Below, one piece after another: positions 7,148 to 13,575 of a stretch of DNA of 36,683 nt. The stretch is from Cyclobacteriaceae bacterium (GTDB lineage Bacteria > Bacteroidota > Bacteroidia > Cytophagales > Cyclobacteriaceae). Each line of letters starts with the position of its first letter. The stretch's first letter is position 1. The stretch covers positions 1 to 36,683 of the forward strand of contig JANQEU010000007.1 of assembly GCA_028278225.1 (NCBI GenBank), read 5' to 3'. A program made the translations under genes and the position numbers. The notes under the pieces were generated by a model. That model searched no databases, was not told where the DNA came from, and was given only the letters and a program-made list of their open reading frames with translations.

Positions 7148-8268
7148 TACCGGAACATTTTTTTGTAGGCCCTTCGTCGTTTATATATTTCAGTGTTTTC
7201 CTGGTATTCATTGAATTGTGAAAGAATGTTGGCATTTTCTTCCAGCATAGGATTTGTTACTGCAGTCTTGATACCCCTTCGATTGTAAGCTTCTATCATA
7301 TCTCTGAATATCAGGGCAGTAACCCCCTTCATCTGGTATTCCGGATGTATTCCGATGAGATACATATCAGCCATATCATTTTTCTTAAGCGCTTTAAGAA
7401 TGTGGAAAACACCAAAAGGAAACAATCTTCCCTTTGCCTTTTGGAATGCTTTTGAAAAAGATGGCATGGTGATGGCAAAACCAATTAACCTGTCATCCTC
7501 ATTAACGATCAGACTCAGCATATCAACCACTACGAACCCGAGGTACTGCTCAATGTAAAAGTTGATCTGCTCATCTGTCAGGGTATGAAATCCATACAGG
7601 TCCGCGTAGGAAGCATTCAGAACGTCAAATAACTCCTTCCCGTACTTTACTGCTTCTCTCCTGTTGCTCAATTTCAGACTCTTGAACTTAAACCGGTTTT
7701 CAACCAATTGCGCTCTTCGTGTCAAAGCCTTTGTAGGAACCGGTACATCCGCTTTTAATTCCACCCAATCGGCCGATTTGGTATAACCCAGCTGCTCCAG
7801 ATGCTTTGAATAGTAAGGATAATTGTAAATCGTGGCAATGGTGGCAGGCGTATCAAATCCTTCAACCAGCATGCCTTCGAAATCCATATCCGAAAATCCC
7901 ATGGGACCGTGGATCCCATTCAGATCATATCTGGCAGCCCACTTTTCCACGGTTTCAAGCAACGCTTTACTTACCCCCATGTCATCCACGAAGTCTATCC
8001 ATCCAAACCTGGCTAACTTTTCCTTCTTCGATTCTGTTTCGTGTATGATCCCGGCAATTCGTCCTACGGCCCTGCCATTGTCAAATGCCATCCAGTAACG
8101 GATCTCACAGTGTCTTAATGCCGGATTTTTCTTTGGGTTGAAGACTGTTAGCTCATCTTTAATGAGGGGAGGAACCCAATATTGATTATTGGAGTATAAC
8201 CTGAAGGGGAACTTTACGAATTTTCTTAGCCCACTTTTCGTTGTGAGTTCTCGAACCTCAATCCCCAT
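7147..8268 (-). CDS. GNAT-fold acyltransferase, candidate bacterial ceramide synthase
   Basis: A 373-residue cytoplasmic protein of a family common beside serine palmitoyltransferase genes in Bacteroidota. Its N-terminus has VKFPFRLYSNNQYWVPPL, and FDNGRAVGRIAGII (about 67-80) is the central GNAT-type strand. A second GNAT-like unit lies near 255-340, where YLIGIHPEYQMKGVTALIF (about 311-329) resembles the acetyl-CoA-binding strand and loop. In Caulobacter the unrelated-to-eukaryote ceramide synthase bCerS is also a GNAT-like N-acyltransferase encoded at the sphingolipid locus. Here it follows the PLP synthase by seven bases, so N-acylation of the sphingoid (or capnine) base is the likeliest job. 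This function is inferred from position and fold; the donor (acyl-ACP or acyl-CoA) is unknown. Confidence 0.65.
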   Translation of the reverse strand: MGIEVRELTTKSGLRKFVKFPFRLYSNNQYWVPPLIKDELTVFNPKKNPALRHCEIRYWMAFDNGRAVGRIAGIIHETESKKEKLARFGWIDFVDDMGVSKALLETVEKWAARYDLNGIHGPMGFSDMDFEGMLVEGFDTPATIATIYNYPYYSKHLEQLGYTKSADWVELKADVPVPTKALTRRAQLVENRFKFKSLKLSNRREAVKYGKELFDVLNASYADLYGFHTLTDEQINFYIEQYLGFVVVDMLSLIVNEDDRLIGFAITMPSFSKAFQKAKGRLFPFGVFHILKALKKNDMADMYLIGIHPEYQMKGVTALIFRDMIEAYNRRGIKTAVTNPMLEENANILSQFNEYQENTEIYKRRRAYKKMFR

Positions 8269-8275
8269 ACGCGGA

Positions 8276-9487
8276 TCAACTTGCTACTTTTACTTTTTCT
8301 TCCAGTGGAATGTGCAGCTCCTGTGCTATCTGCACCATCTTATCCACTGCATAGTCAATCTGGCTTTTGGTATGGGTAGACATCAAAGAAAATCGGATCA
8401 ATGTATCCGTAGGACTTACTGCCGGCGGAACGACCGTATTTACAAAAATCCCTTCTTCCATAAGCCTGGTGGAAAACATAAAGGTCTTTTCGAAGTTCCT
8501 GATATAAATTGGGATGATAGGCGTTTCGGACTCACCGGTGTCAAAGCCTACTGCGTCAAATGCGTCTTTGGCATACCTGGTGTTGTCCCACAGATTGTCA
8601 AGGACCGATGGATCGCTTTCAAGGATATTGATGGATTCAATGACAGCTGCTGCCGAGGCCGGAGTCATGCTCGCGCTGAAAATGAATGACCTGGAATGAT
8701 GCTTCAGGTAGTTGATCGTATCCTGATCACTGGCAATAAACCCTCCCAGGGCGGCGAATGATTTGCTGAATGTCCCGCCAATAAGATCGACTTCATCATT
8801 TACACCAAAATGAGCCGCAGTCCCTTTACCATTCGGACCCAAAACTCCAACCCCATGCGCACAGTCCGACATGACGGAAGCGTTATATTCCTTAGCCAAC
8901 TCCACGATCTGATCAAGCTTCGCAATATTCCCTTCCATGCTAAATACGCCATCAACGACAATCAACTTGAACGCGTTAATCGGGCAATTTGCCAGTTTGC
9001 GTTCGAGGGATTGCATGTCATTGTGCTTAAAATACAGTGTTTTGGCTTGTGAAAGACGACTGCCTTCAATAATTGAAGCGTGATCATTCCTGTCAAGGAT
9101 AATGAAATCACCAGCTCCGGTAAGACATGGAATAACGCCAATGTTTACCTGGAATCCCGTACTGTAAGCCAGAACGGCTTCCTTATCCAGAAAGCTGGCC
9201 AGCCGGTGCTCCAGTTCTACGTGTAAATCCAGCGTCCCATTCAAAAACCTGGAACCGCCACAACCTGATCCGTACTTGTCAATAGCTTTTTTGCAGGCTT
9301 CTTTCACTCTTGGATCGCTGGTCAGTCCAAGGTAACTGTTGGATCCGAACATCAGGATCTTTCTCCCCTGGTACATGACTTCAGTGTCCTGCTCAGACTC
9401 CAGTTCCCGGAAATAGGAGTAATATCCCAGTTTTTTGACCTTTTGTGGCTCTCTGTATTGGCTTGTCCGTTCTCTTAAATGGCTCAT
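8276..9487 (-). CDS. spt: Serine palmitoyltransferase-type alpha-oxoamine synthase
   Basis: A 403-residue PLP enzyme of the alpha-oxoamine synthase family (SPT, KBL, BioF, cysteate acyltransferase). The PLP-binding Lys242 is in GGTFSKSFAALGG; His136 (RNDHAS) stacks on the cofactor, and Asp208/His211 lie in SDCAHGVG. GSGCGGSRFLNGT at 73-85 is a family hallmark. It would condense an amino acid with a long acyl thioester to begin a sphingoid base. The lipid-type neighbours favour SPT over KBL or BioF. Cysteate acyltransferase, which starts sulfonolipids in gliding Bacteroidota, cannot be excluded by eye, since the substrate-choosing residues are not diagnostic to me; no cysteate synthase is in the window. 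It is the first gene of the operon and has a good promoter 25-55 bases upstream. Confidence 0.82.
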   Translation of the reverse strand: MSHLRERTSQYREPQKVKKLGYYSYFRELESEQDTEVMYQGRKILMFGSNSYLGLTSDPRVKEACKKAIDKYGSGCGGSRFLNGTLDLHVELEHRLASFLDKEAVLAYSTGFQVNIGVIPCLTGAGDFIILDRNDHASIIEGSRLSQAKTLYFKHNDMQSLERKLANCPINAFKLIVVDGVFSMEGNIAKLDQIVELAKEYNASVMSDCAHGVGVLGPNGKGTAAHFGVNDEVDLIGGTFSKSFAALGGFIASDQDTINYLKHHSRSFIFSASMTPASAAAVIESINILESDPSVLDNLWDNTRYAKDAFDAVGFDTGESETPIIPIYIRNFEKTFMFSTRLMEEGIFVNTVVPPAVSPTDTLIRFSLMSTHTKSQIDYAVDKMVQIAQELHIPLEEKVKVAS

Positions 9488-9512
9488 TAGCTCCGTCGCT
9501 AAAATTAATCCG

Positions 9513-9542
9513 CAAAAATATTAAACAAATTCCTGGATGCAA
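9513..9542 (-). promoter_or_regulatory. Bacteroidota sigma-type promoter for the lipid operon
   Basis: On the minus strand the -7 box reads TATTTTTG (9513-9520), a full match to TAnnTTTG. The -33 TTG is at 9540-9542, separated by exactly 19 bases. Transcription should start near 9506, leaving a leader of about 18 bases before the spt ATG at 9487. This is the clearest promoter in the window. No other convincing promoter was seen inside the eight-gene operon, where gaps are nine bases or less. Confidence 0.65.
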
Positions 9543-9656
9543 TAAAATTTGTTTTAAAGAGTTGACCGGACGCGTTAACCAAATTATCTTTTACGTTTTG
9601 CTTTTATCAGGCCAGGTATATCCTATTTCAACTGTTTGCAACCCAGGTTTTCAAAA

Positions 9657-9678
9657 AATAAGGTCTGTAGACCTTATT
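9657..9678. promoter_or_regulatory. 22-bp perfect palindrome, possible operator
   Basis: Two 10-bp arms, AATAAGGTCT and AGACCTTATT, are separated by GT. An extra AAGGTC half-site follows at 9683-9688. The palindrome lies about 115 bases upstream of the lipid operon promoter and about 100 bases beyond the end of the HTH gene. There is no T-run after it, so an operator fits better than a terminator. Which protein would bind is unknown. Confidence 0.4.
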
Positions 9679-9733
9679 GTATAAGGTCAAATAAATTATT
9701 GATTACCCCTAAAGAGGGAATTATTTTTTTTAG

Positions 9734-9764
9734 AGCCCCGGAAAAGACATTTTCCGTCCGGGCT
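9734..9764 (-). terminator. Hairpin just after the HTH regulator gene
   Basis: Read on the minus strand, AGCCCGGACGGAAAA pairs with TTTTCCGGGGCT around a TGTC loop, with a small bulge, starting 13 bases after the stop codon. It is followed by A-rich rather than T-rich sequence, so it is an atypical terminator or an mRNA-end stabilising stem. Confidence 0.4.
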
Positions 9765-9776
9765 GGCAGTTAAATG

Positions 9777-10790
9777 TTACGTTTGTTTGATACGGGCTTC
9801 AAGATTATCCAGCTTTTTATAACACCTCTTGAAAAATTGATATCTGGTCGTTTCCGAAATACCGCTGATCAGGTGGGCCTTTTGCTTTAAATTCTCAAAC
9901 CAATGACTGGTTTCGGCGCAATATCGATCGCTATGGGTTTTAATGGACCTAAAACTTAAATGACTCAGGTAAACTGTATGAACGTCCCCTGACTGAATAA
10001 GTATACAATTATTCTCAAATTCGATCTCACTGTAATACAGGTTGTATTTACCCCCCTCCGATTCTTTTTCGTTTTCCCTGACCATCTTGTGCCCGAGTTT
10101 GGCCTGATTCTCAATATCACTGATCATTTCCCGGAATTCATCAAGGACCCTGAGAGCGTCTTCCTCATTTTTAAAGGCACCTGAATTCCAGTAGAACATA
10201 AGCTGCTCCATCATCCCGGAAATTGTAGTATCTGACCAGAGCTCCGTAGAGTCTACCTGCTGGTAATCTTCATAAAATTCGCGGCTCATCTCTATTAACC
10301 GCTCATCTACATGATCCGGATGGAAATGGTCCATTTGCAGCTCCCTGACATTGAGAATTGCCCTCATCCAGTAATGTAATTTCAATGCACCCAGCCAGGG
10401 ATATCCGAAATAATGGAAAATCGGGATACCCTGTGCGGTATAACTCAATAGTTTGTTCTCCGAACTGGAAAGCTTCATTGCCCTGAGATCGTCCCGGAGT
10501 GATTCCAGGTACTGTACAAACTCTCCCTGCGTCTCGCCAAGATGATGATACTGAAAACTTACAATATTCCGCTGGGTAGCTGTGATCGAATCAAAAGAAA
10601 GGTTGAAACGGTCACACAGCGTCACAATCTCTTCGAATGTGAGGCTGGTTTCTCCTCTAAGCCGGCGGTATGAACTATCTATGCTGATTTCCAGTATATC
10701 GGCCAACTCGTTCACCAGCGACACGTTTGCAGGTAAGATCTGACCGATTTGATCTAAAAATTTGAGCTGGCCGGTTGGATCGGGCTTCAT
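9777..10790 (-). CDS. Helix-turn-helix transcriptional regulator
   Basis: A 337-residue cytoplasmic protein. Residues about 24-66 (SLVNELADILEISIDSSYRRLRG, then LTFEEIVTLCDRF) form a lambda/XRE-like helix-turn-helix in which recognition follows the ISIDSSYRR turn. The rest is helical and unlike a known ligand domain to my eye; similar long HTH proteins of unknown ligand are common in Bacteroidota. It is transcribed alone, toward the lipid operon but well separated. TTTTGCAAAA-type sites sit 35-85 bases upstream of its ATG, which suggests autoregulation and possibly control of the divergent gene at 11008. The target and signal are not known. Confidence 0.7.
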   Translation of the reverse strand: MKPDPTGQLKFLDQIGQILPANVSLVNELADILEISIDSSYRRLRGETSLTFEEIVTLCDRFNLSFDSITATQRNIVSFQYHHLGETQGEFVQYLESLRDDLRAMKLSSSENKLLSYTAQGIPIFHYFGYPWLGALKLHYWMRAILNVRELQMDHFHPDHVDERLIEMSREFYEDYQQVDSTELWSDTTISGMMEQLMFYWNSGAFKNEEDALRVLDEFREMISDIENQAKLGHKMVRENEKESEGGKYNLYYSEIEFENNCILIQSGDVHTVYLSHLSFRSIKTHSDRYCAETSHWFENLKQKAHLISGISETTRYQFFKRCYKKLDNLEARIKQT

Positions 10791-10823
10791 TTTTTTGAAG
10801 TATTTCAGTTTTCAATCTAATTC

Positions 10824-10875
10824 TTTTTGCAAAAAACGCCAATAAAGACTACGGGCTTTTGCAAAATATGCAAAA
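10824..10875. promoter_or_regulatory. Cluster of TTTTGCAAAA operator-like sites
   Basis: A perfect palindrome TTTTTGCAAAAA lies at 10824-10835. A second site at 10857-10875 reads TTTTGCAAAATATGCAAAA, which contains TTTTGCAAAA and a further TGCAAAA half-site. The two palindrome centres are 32 bases apart, about three helical turns. A one-mismatch copy (TTTCGCAAAA) lies at 10918-10927. The cluster occupies the divergent region between the HTH regulator and the CsgG-like gene, consistent with binding by that regulator. The binding is inferred. Confidence 0.5.
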
Positions 10876-11007
10876 CTCATTTAGTGGTTCACATGAAACT
10901 CTTCCGTATACACCATATTTCGCAAAACCCGGGTGATGCCATTTGACAAAGCAGTTTCGTATCCTGCGTATTACAATAAAACTTTGATTAACCAAACGAA
11001 GCTAATC

Positions 11008-12120
11008 ATGAATACAACTGGCATTCTTAAAACGGTTTTGGCGGTATCTTTTGTAATTGCCGCTTTCACTGTGTTCTCGCAATCCCAGGCGAAACCGAGC
11101 ATCGCAGTGGTAAGTATCGACACCAAAGGACTCAGTGTAGACAATGAGACCATGAGCAACATTGTAAGACTCGAACTGGAGAAAATCGACAAATTCGAGG
11201 TATTGGATAAGTATGATGTCACTGACATAGTAGAAGAAAATGACATCATTCCTGATCAGTGTTTTGGGAAAAACAAAGTGATCAAGGTAGGAACACTACT
11301 CAAGTCGGACAAGATGTTGACGGGAAGTGCCGAAAAATTTGGAGAGAAGATCATTGTCATACTCCGGCTTATTGATGTAAGTGAGGAAAGAGTAGAGACA
11401 ACGAGCGTTATGGAATATCTGAATGTACAGAGTGAAATTCAGACCATGGTGATGATATCCCTGAATGAACTACTTGGAATTCCGAATGATCCTCACCTCG
11501 TGGATTTACTGATCAACTACAATCTCCCTATCACAAGCACCAAGACAACTGTTAATCTGACAGGCCCACGCATTGGAGCCACTTATGCACTTGGAGACGC
11601 CGGCAAGCGATTGCAGGCATCCAAAAACGAAGGTGGATACAATATGTTCCCCATCACCTCCATGTTTGGCTATCAATTTGAGCAACAGTACCTGAGCTCC
11701 GGTGATTTCCAGGCTTTGATAGAATTGATCGGGGCGGTTAACGGGCTGGAATCAGGAAACTTCATACCCTCTGTCACATTTATGAATGGTTTCCGGTTCA
11801 ATAATACCGGCTTTGAGTTCGGTATTGGTCCGGTTTTCCGGCTGGTCAAGGTATCCGATGGCTATTATAATGAAAATGACCAGTGGGTACGGCTTAAGCC
11901 GGATGAAGAAGTGCCTGCTCAATATCAGAATTCCATTGAAGAAGCCATTGACCACCGGGGTACTTTGCAAACATCACTCGGCCTGGTGGTTGCAATAGGC
12001 AGGACATTCAGATCAGGATACTTGAACGTCCCGGTAAATGCCTACCTCATACCACGGAAAGAGGGAACAGTAGTCGGGTTGAGCTTCGGGTTCAACACGA
12101 GTAAAAGACCAAAATTATAA
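11008..12120 (+). CDS. Secreted CsgG-like protein with C-terminal barrel-like domain
   Basis: I choose the ATG at 11008 (370 residues) because it opens a clean signal peptide (MNTTGILKTVLAVSFVIAAFTVFSQ); the upstream ATG at 10933 would bury this. Residues about 30-160 resemble the CsgG/TolB N-terminal fold (IAVVSIDTKG, then MSNIVRLELEKIDKFEVLDKY and TGSAEKFGEKIIVILRLIDV), with an alpha/beta pattern found in periplasmic lipoproteins that sense or gate secretion. The C-terminal half (about 180-370) alternates aromatic and glycine residues (GFRFNNTGFEFGIGPVFRL) like a small outer-membrane barrel. There is no lipobox cysteine. It is followed by a strong terminator, so probably a single-gene unit. 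Precise role unknown. Confidence 0.6.
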   Translation: MNTTGILKTVLAVSFVIAAFTVFSQSQAKPSIAVVSIDTKGLSVDNETMSNIVRLELEKIDKFEVLDKYDVTDIVEENDIIPDQCFGKNKVIKVGTLLKSDKMLTGSAEKFGEKIIVILRLIDVSEERVETTSVMEYLNVQSEIQTMVMISLNELLGIPNDPHLVDLLINYNLPITSTKTTVNLTGPRIGATYALGDAGKRLQASKNEGGYNMFPITSMFGYQFEQQYLSSGDFQALIELIGAVNGLESGNFIPSVTFMNGFRFNNTGFEFGIGPVFRLVKVSDGYYNENDQWVRLKPDEEVPAQYQNSIEEAIDHRGTLQTSLGLVVAIGRTFRSGYLNVPVNAYLIPRKEGTVVGLSFGFNTSKRPKL

Positions 12121-12175
12121 AGCCCAGTGTCCCTCAGCATAGAAAAAATAGTCTGATCCTCTTCTGAACATTGTG

Positions 12176-12210
12176 GGGGGTCTCATGATTTCTTACCGTT
12201 TGAGACCCCC
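12176..12210 (+). terminator. Rho-independent-type hairpin
   Basis: Ten-base arms GGGGGTCTCA and TGAGACCCCC are perfectly complementary around a 15-base loop. They lie 55 bases after the stop of the CsgG-like gene and are followed by TGCTTGTTC, only weakly T-rich. Confidence 0.6.
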
Positions 12211-12273
12211 TGCTTGTTCACTTCCTGACCATTTACAGAAGCTGAATTTCATCACAGGTAAATACTTGAAACC

Positions 12274-12864
12274 ATGCAAAAACCAATTAAAACATCAATA
12301 GATCTTGTCGCTGCCACTCTTGTCATTCCCCTCATCCTTGTTACCGGATGTGCTGACCTCAGTGAGAGCATTCATGACAGGAGCGCCGGAATGAATGGAA
12401 GTTTTGAATTTGCGCGATCAGGCCTGCCTGTGAATTGGTATGTCTTCACACCAAATACGGTCCCTGATTCGGATTTTGATATCGTAGTTGACCAGGAAGA
12501 TCCTAAAGACGGAAAAAATTCTCTGAAATTTGTGGTGAGAAAATGCGCTTCGGCAGGAGGCCGTCTTTCGCCGGGATTTACCAATGAATTTGAGGCGTCA
12601 CCCGGAAAGTTCTATAAAATCAGTTTTTGGATCAGGAACCGGGGCAGTCAATTCATCATCAAAGCAGGAGGCGTTACGGCAAAGACCGGCGAAACCAAAA
12701 CAATTGTCAATTCCTCCGAAACCATAAATTCCTGGCGTTTGGTCGAATACAAATATGCCCTTCCGAAGGAATACAACAGGATTGCCTTTGAACTCAATAT
12801 CATCCAACCTGGCACATTCTGGATTGATGATATAAAAATCGAGGAGATCAGACTGCCACAATAA
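12274..12864 (+). CDS. Lipoprotein with carbohydrate-binding-like (CBM4/9-type) domain
   Basis: A 196-residue lipoprotein: basic N-terminus, hydrophobic stretch and lipobox LVTGC with Cys26. The rest is one jelly-roll-like domain. The pattern NGSFEF...GLPVNWYVF, a DPKDGKNSLKF strand, FYKISFWIRNRG, then SWRLVEYKY and FWIDDIKIEE is that of CBM4/9 or galactose-binding-like modules, in which the first segment and the DDIKI strand pair at the ends. It probably sits on the outer membrane and binds glycan or a polymer. No catalytic domain is attached. It lies 44 bases before the next gene, so the two may be co-transcribed. Confidence 0.65.
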   Translation: MQKPIKTSIDLVAATLVIPLILVTGCADLSESIHDRSAGMNGSFEFARSGLPVNWYVFTPNTVPDSDFDIVVDQEDPKDGKNSLKFVVRKCASAGGRLSPGFTNEFEASPGKFYKISFWIRNRGSQFIIKAGGVTAKTGETKTIVNSSETINSWRLVEYKYALPKEYNRIAFELNIIQPGTFWIDDIKIEEIRLPQ

Positions 12865-12907
12865 GACCCTGAACTCAACAGTATTTATTTAACAAAATAT
12901 CAAAACC

Positions 12908-13504
12908 ATGAACTCGCTAATAAAATCAGGATTATTTTATTCCGCATTTATCATTTCGATGGCCTTTTCATCCATGGCTCAGGATGATGAGGAAAGTAAA
13001 AAGCAAATCCGGCCAGTGGCCATAAGTGTCAAAGTGACCCAATTGGATCTTATGGAGTTGAATTTACTCAGTGCATTCCCTGGCAACGTCATTGGGTTTT
13101 CCATTAATACAAATTATTTCCGGCTTGAACCGTTGATCGGATTTGCCTCTCAAAAAAGTGAGGTAGATGGCGAATCTATGGAGGCCAGGGCGTCAAGGAT
13201 CGGATTGGGTGCTTACGGTATCACCAGAAAGAACAGGCTTAATTACCTGTATGGATTGAAGGTTGAAAGCATTAACGGCACTAATGAGTACAGGTACGCA
13301 GGAGAATATGAAAAATACGATACAAAGATCTATTCCTGGGGTCCTGACTTTGGGGCAGAATATATGCTTTCGGACAGGTTCAGCATCGCAGGAATGGCAG
13401 GGATATTTCATCTGAAAGTTACGGATGGTTCAACCTACAGCGAAGACGAAGAAAGTACCGGGTGGCGATCTGAAACAAGTATCGCCGTGAGGTTCTATTT
13501 CTGA
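12908..13504 (+). CDS. Outer-membrane beta-barrel-like protein
   Basis: A 198-residue protein with a signal peptide (about 1-24, ending FSSMAQ). It has repeated short alternating strands (NYFRLEPLIGFASQ, YLYGLKVESING, SIAGMAGIFHLKV) and ends in Phe (SIAVRFYF), the usual C-terminal signature for outer-membrane insertion. The length fits an eight-strand barrel. It follows the carbohydrate-binding-like lipoprotein closely and is closed by a strong hairpin terminator. Ligand and function are not recognisable. Confidence 0.6.
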   Translation: MNSLIKSGLFYSAFIISMAFSSMAQDDEESKKQIRPVAISVKVTQLDLMELNLLSAFPGNVIGFSINTNYFRLEPLIGFASQKSEVDGESMEARASRIGLGAYGITRKNRLNYLYGLKVESINGTNEYRYAGEYEKYDTKIYSWGPDFGAEYMLSDRFSIAGMAGIFHLKVTDGSTYSEDEESTGWRSETSIAVRFYF

Positions 13505-13513
13505 TGAATCGGC

Positions 13514-13556
13514 CATGCTGTCTTCAAGAGCGCGATAAAATTTTGAAGACAGCATG
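13514..13556. terminator. Bidirectional terminator with 14-bp perfect stem
   Basis: Arms CATGCTGTCTTCAA and TTGAAGACAGCATG are exact inverse complements around a 15-base loop, placed between the convergent ends of the barrel gene (13504) and the S9 peptidase gene (13576). The location suits termination in both directions. Confidence 0.7.
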
Positions 13557-13575
13557 TCTCCTCCTATTCCCGAGC

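Noticed and set aside
2717-9487. Flexirubin, aryl-polyene or dialkylresorcinol cluster
   Set aside because: KAS, dehydratase, ACP and reductase genes occur there too, but no chain-length-factor KS pair, aromatic starter genes or DarA/DarB-type synthase is present, whereas spt and GNAT genes are.
10933-11007. Longer start of the CsgG-like gene at 10933
   Set aside because: It would place 25 hydrophilic residues before a clear signal peptide and overlap the divergent regulatory region.
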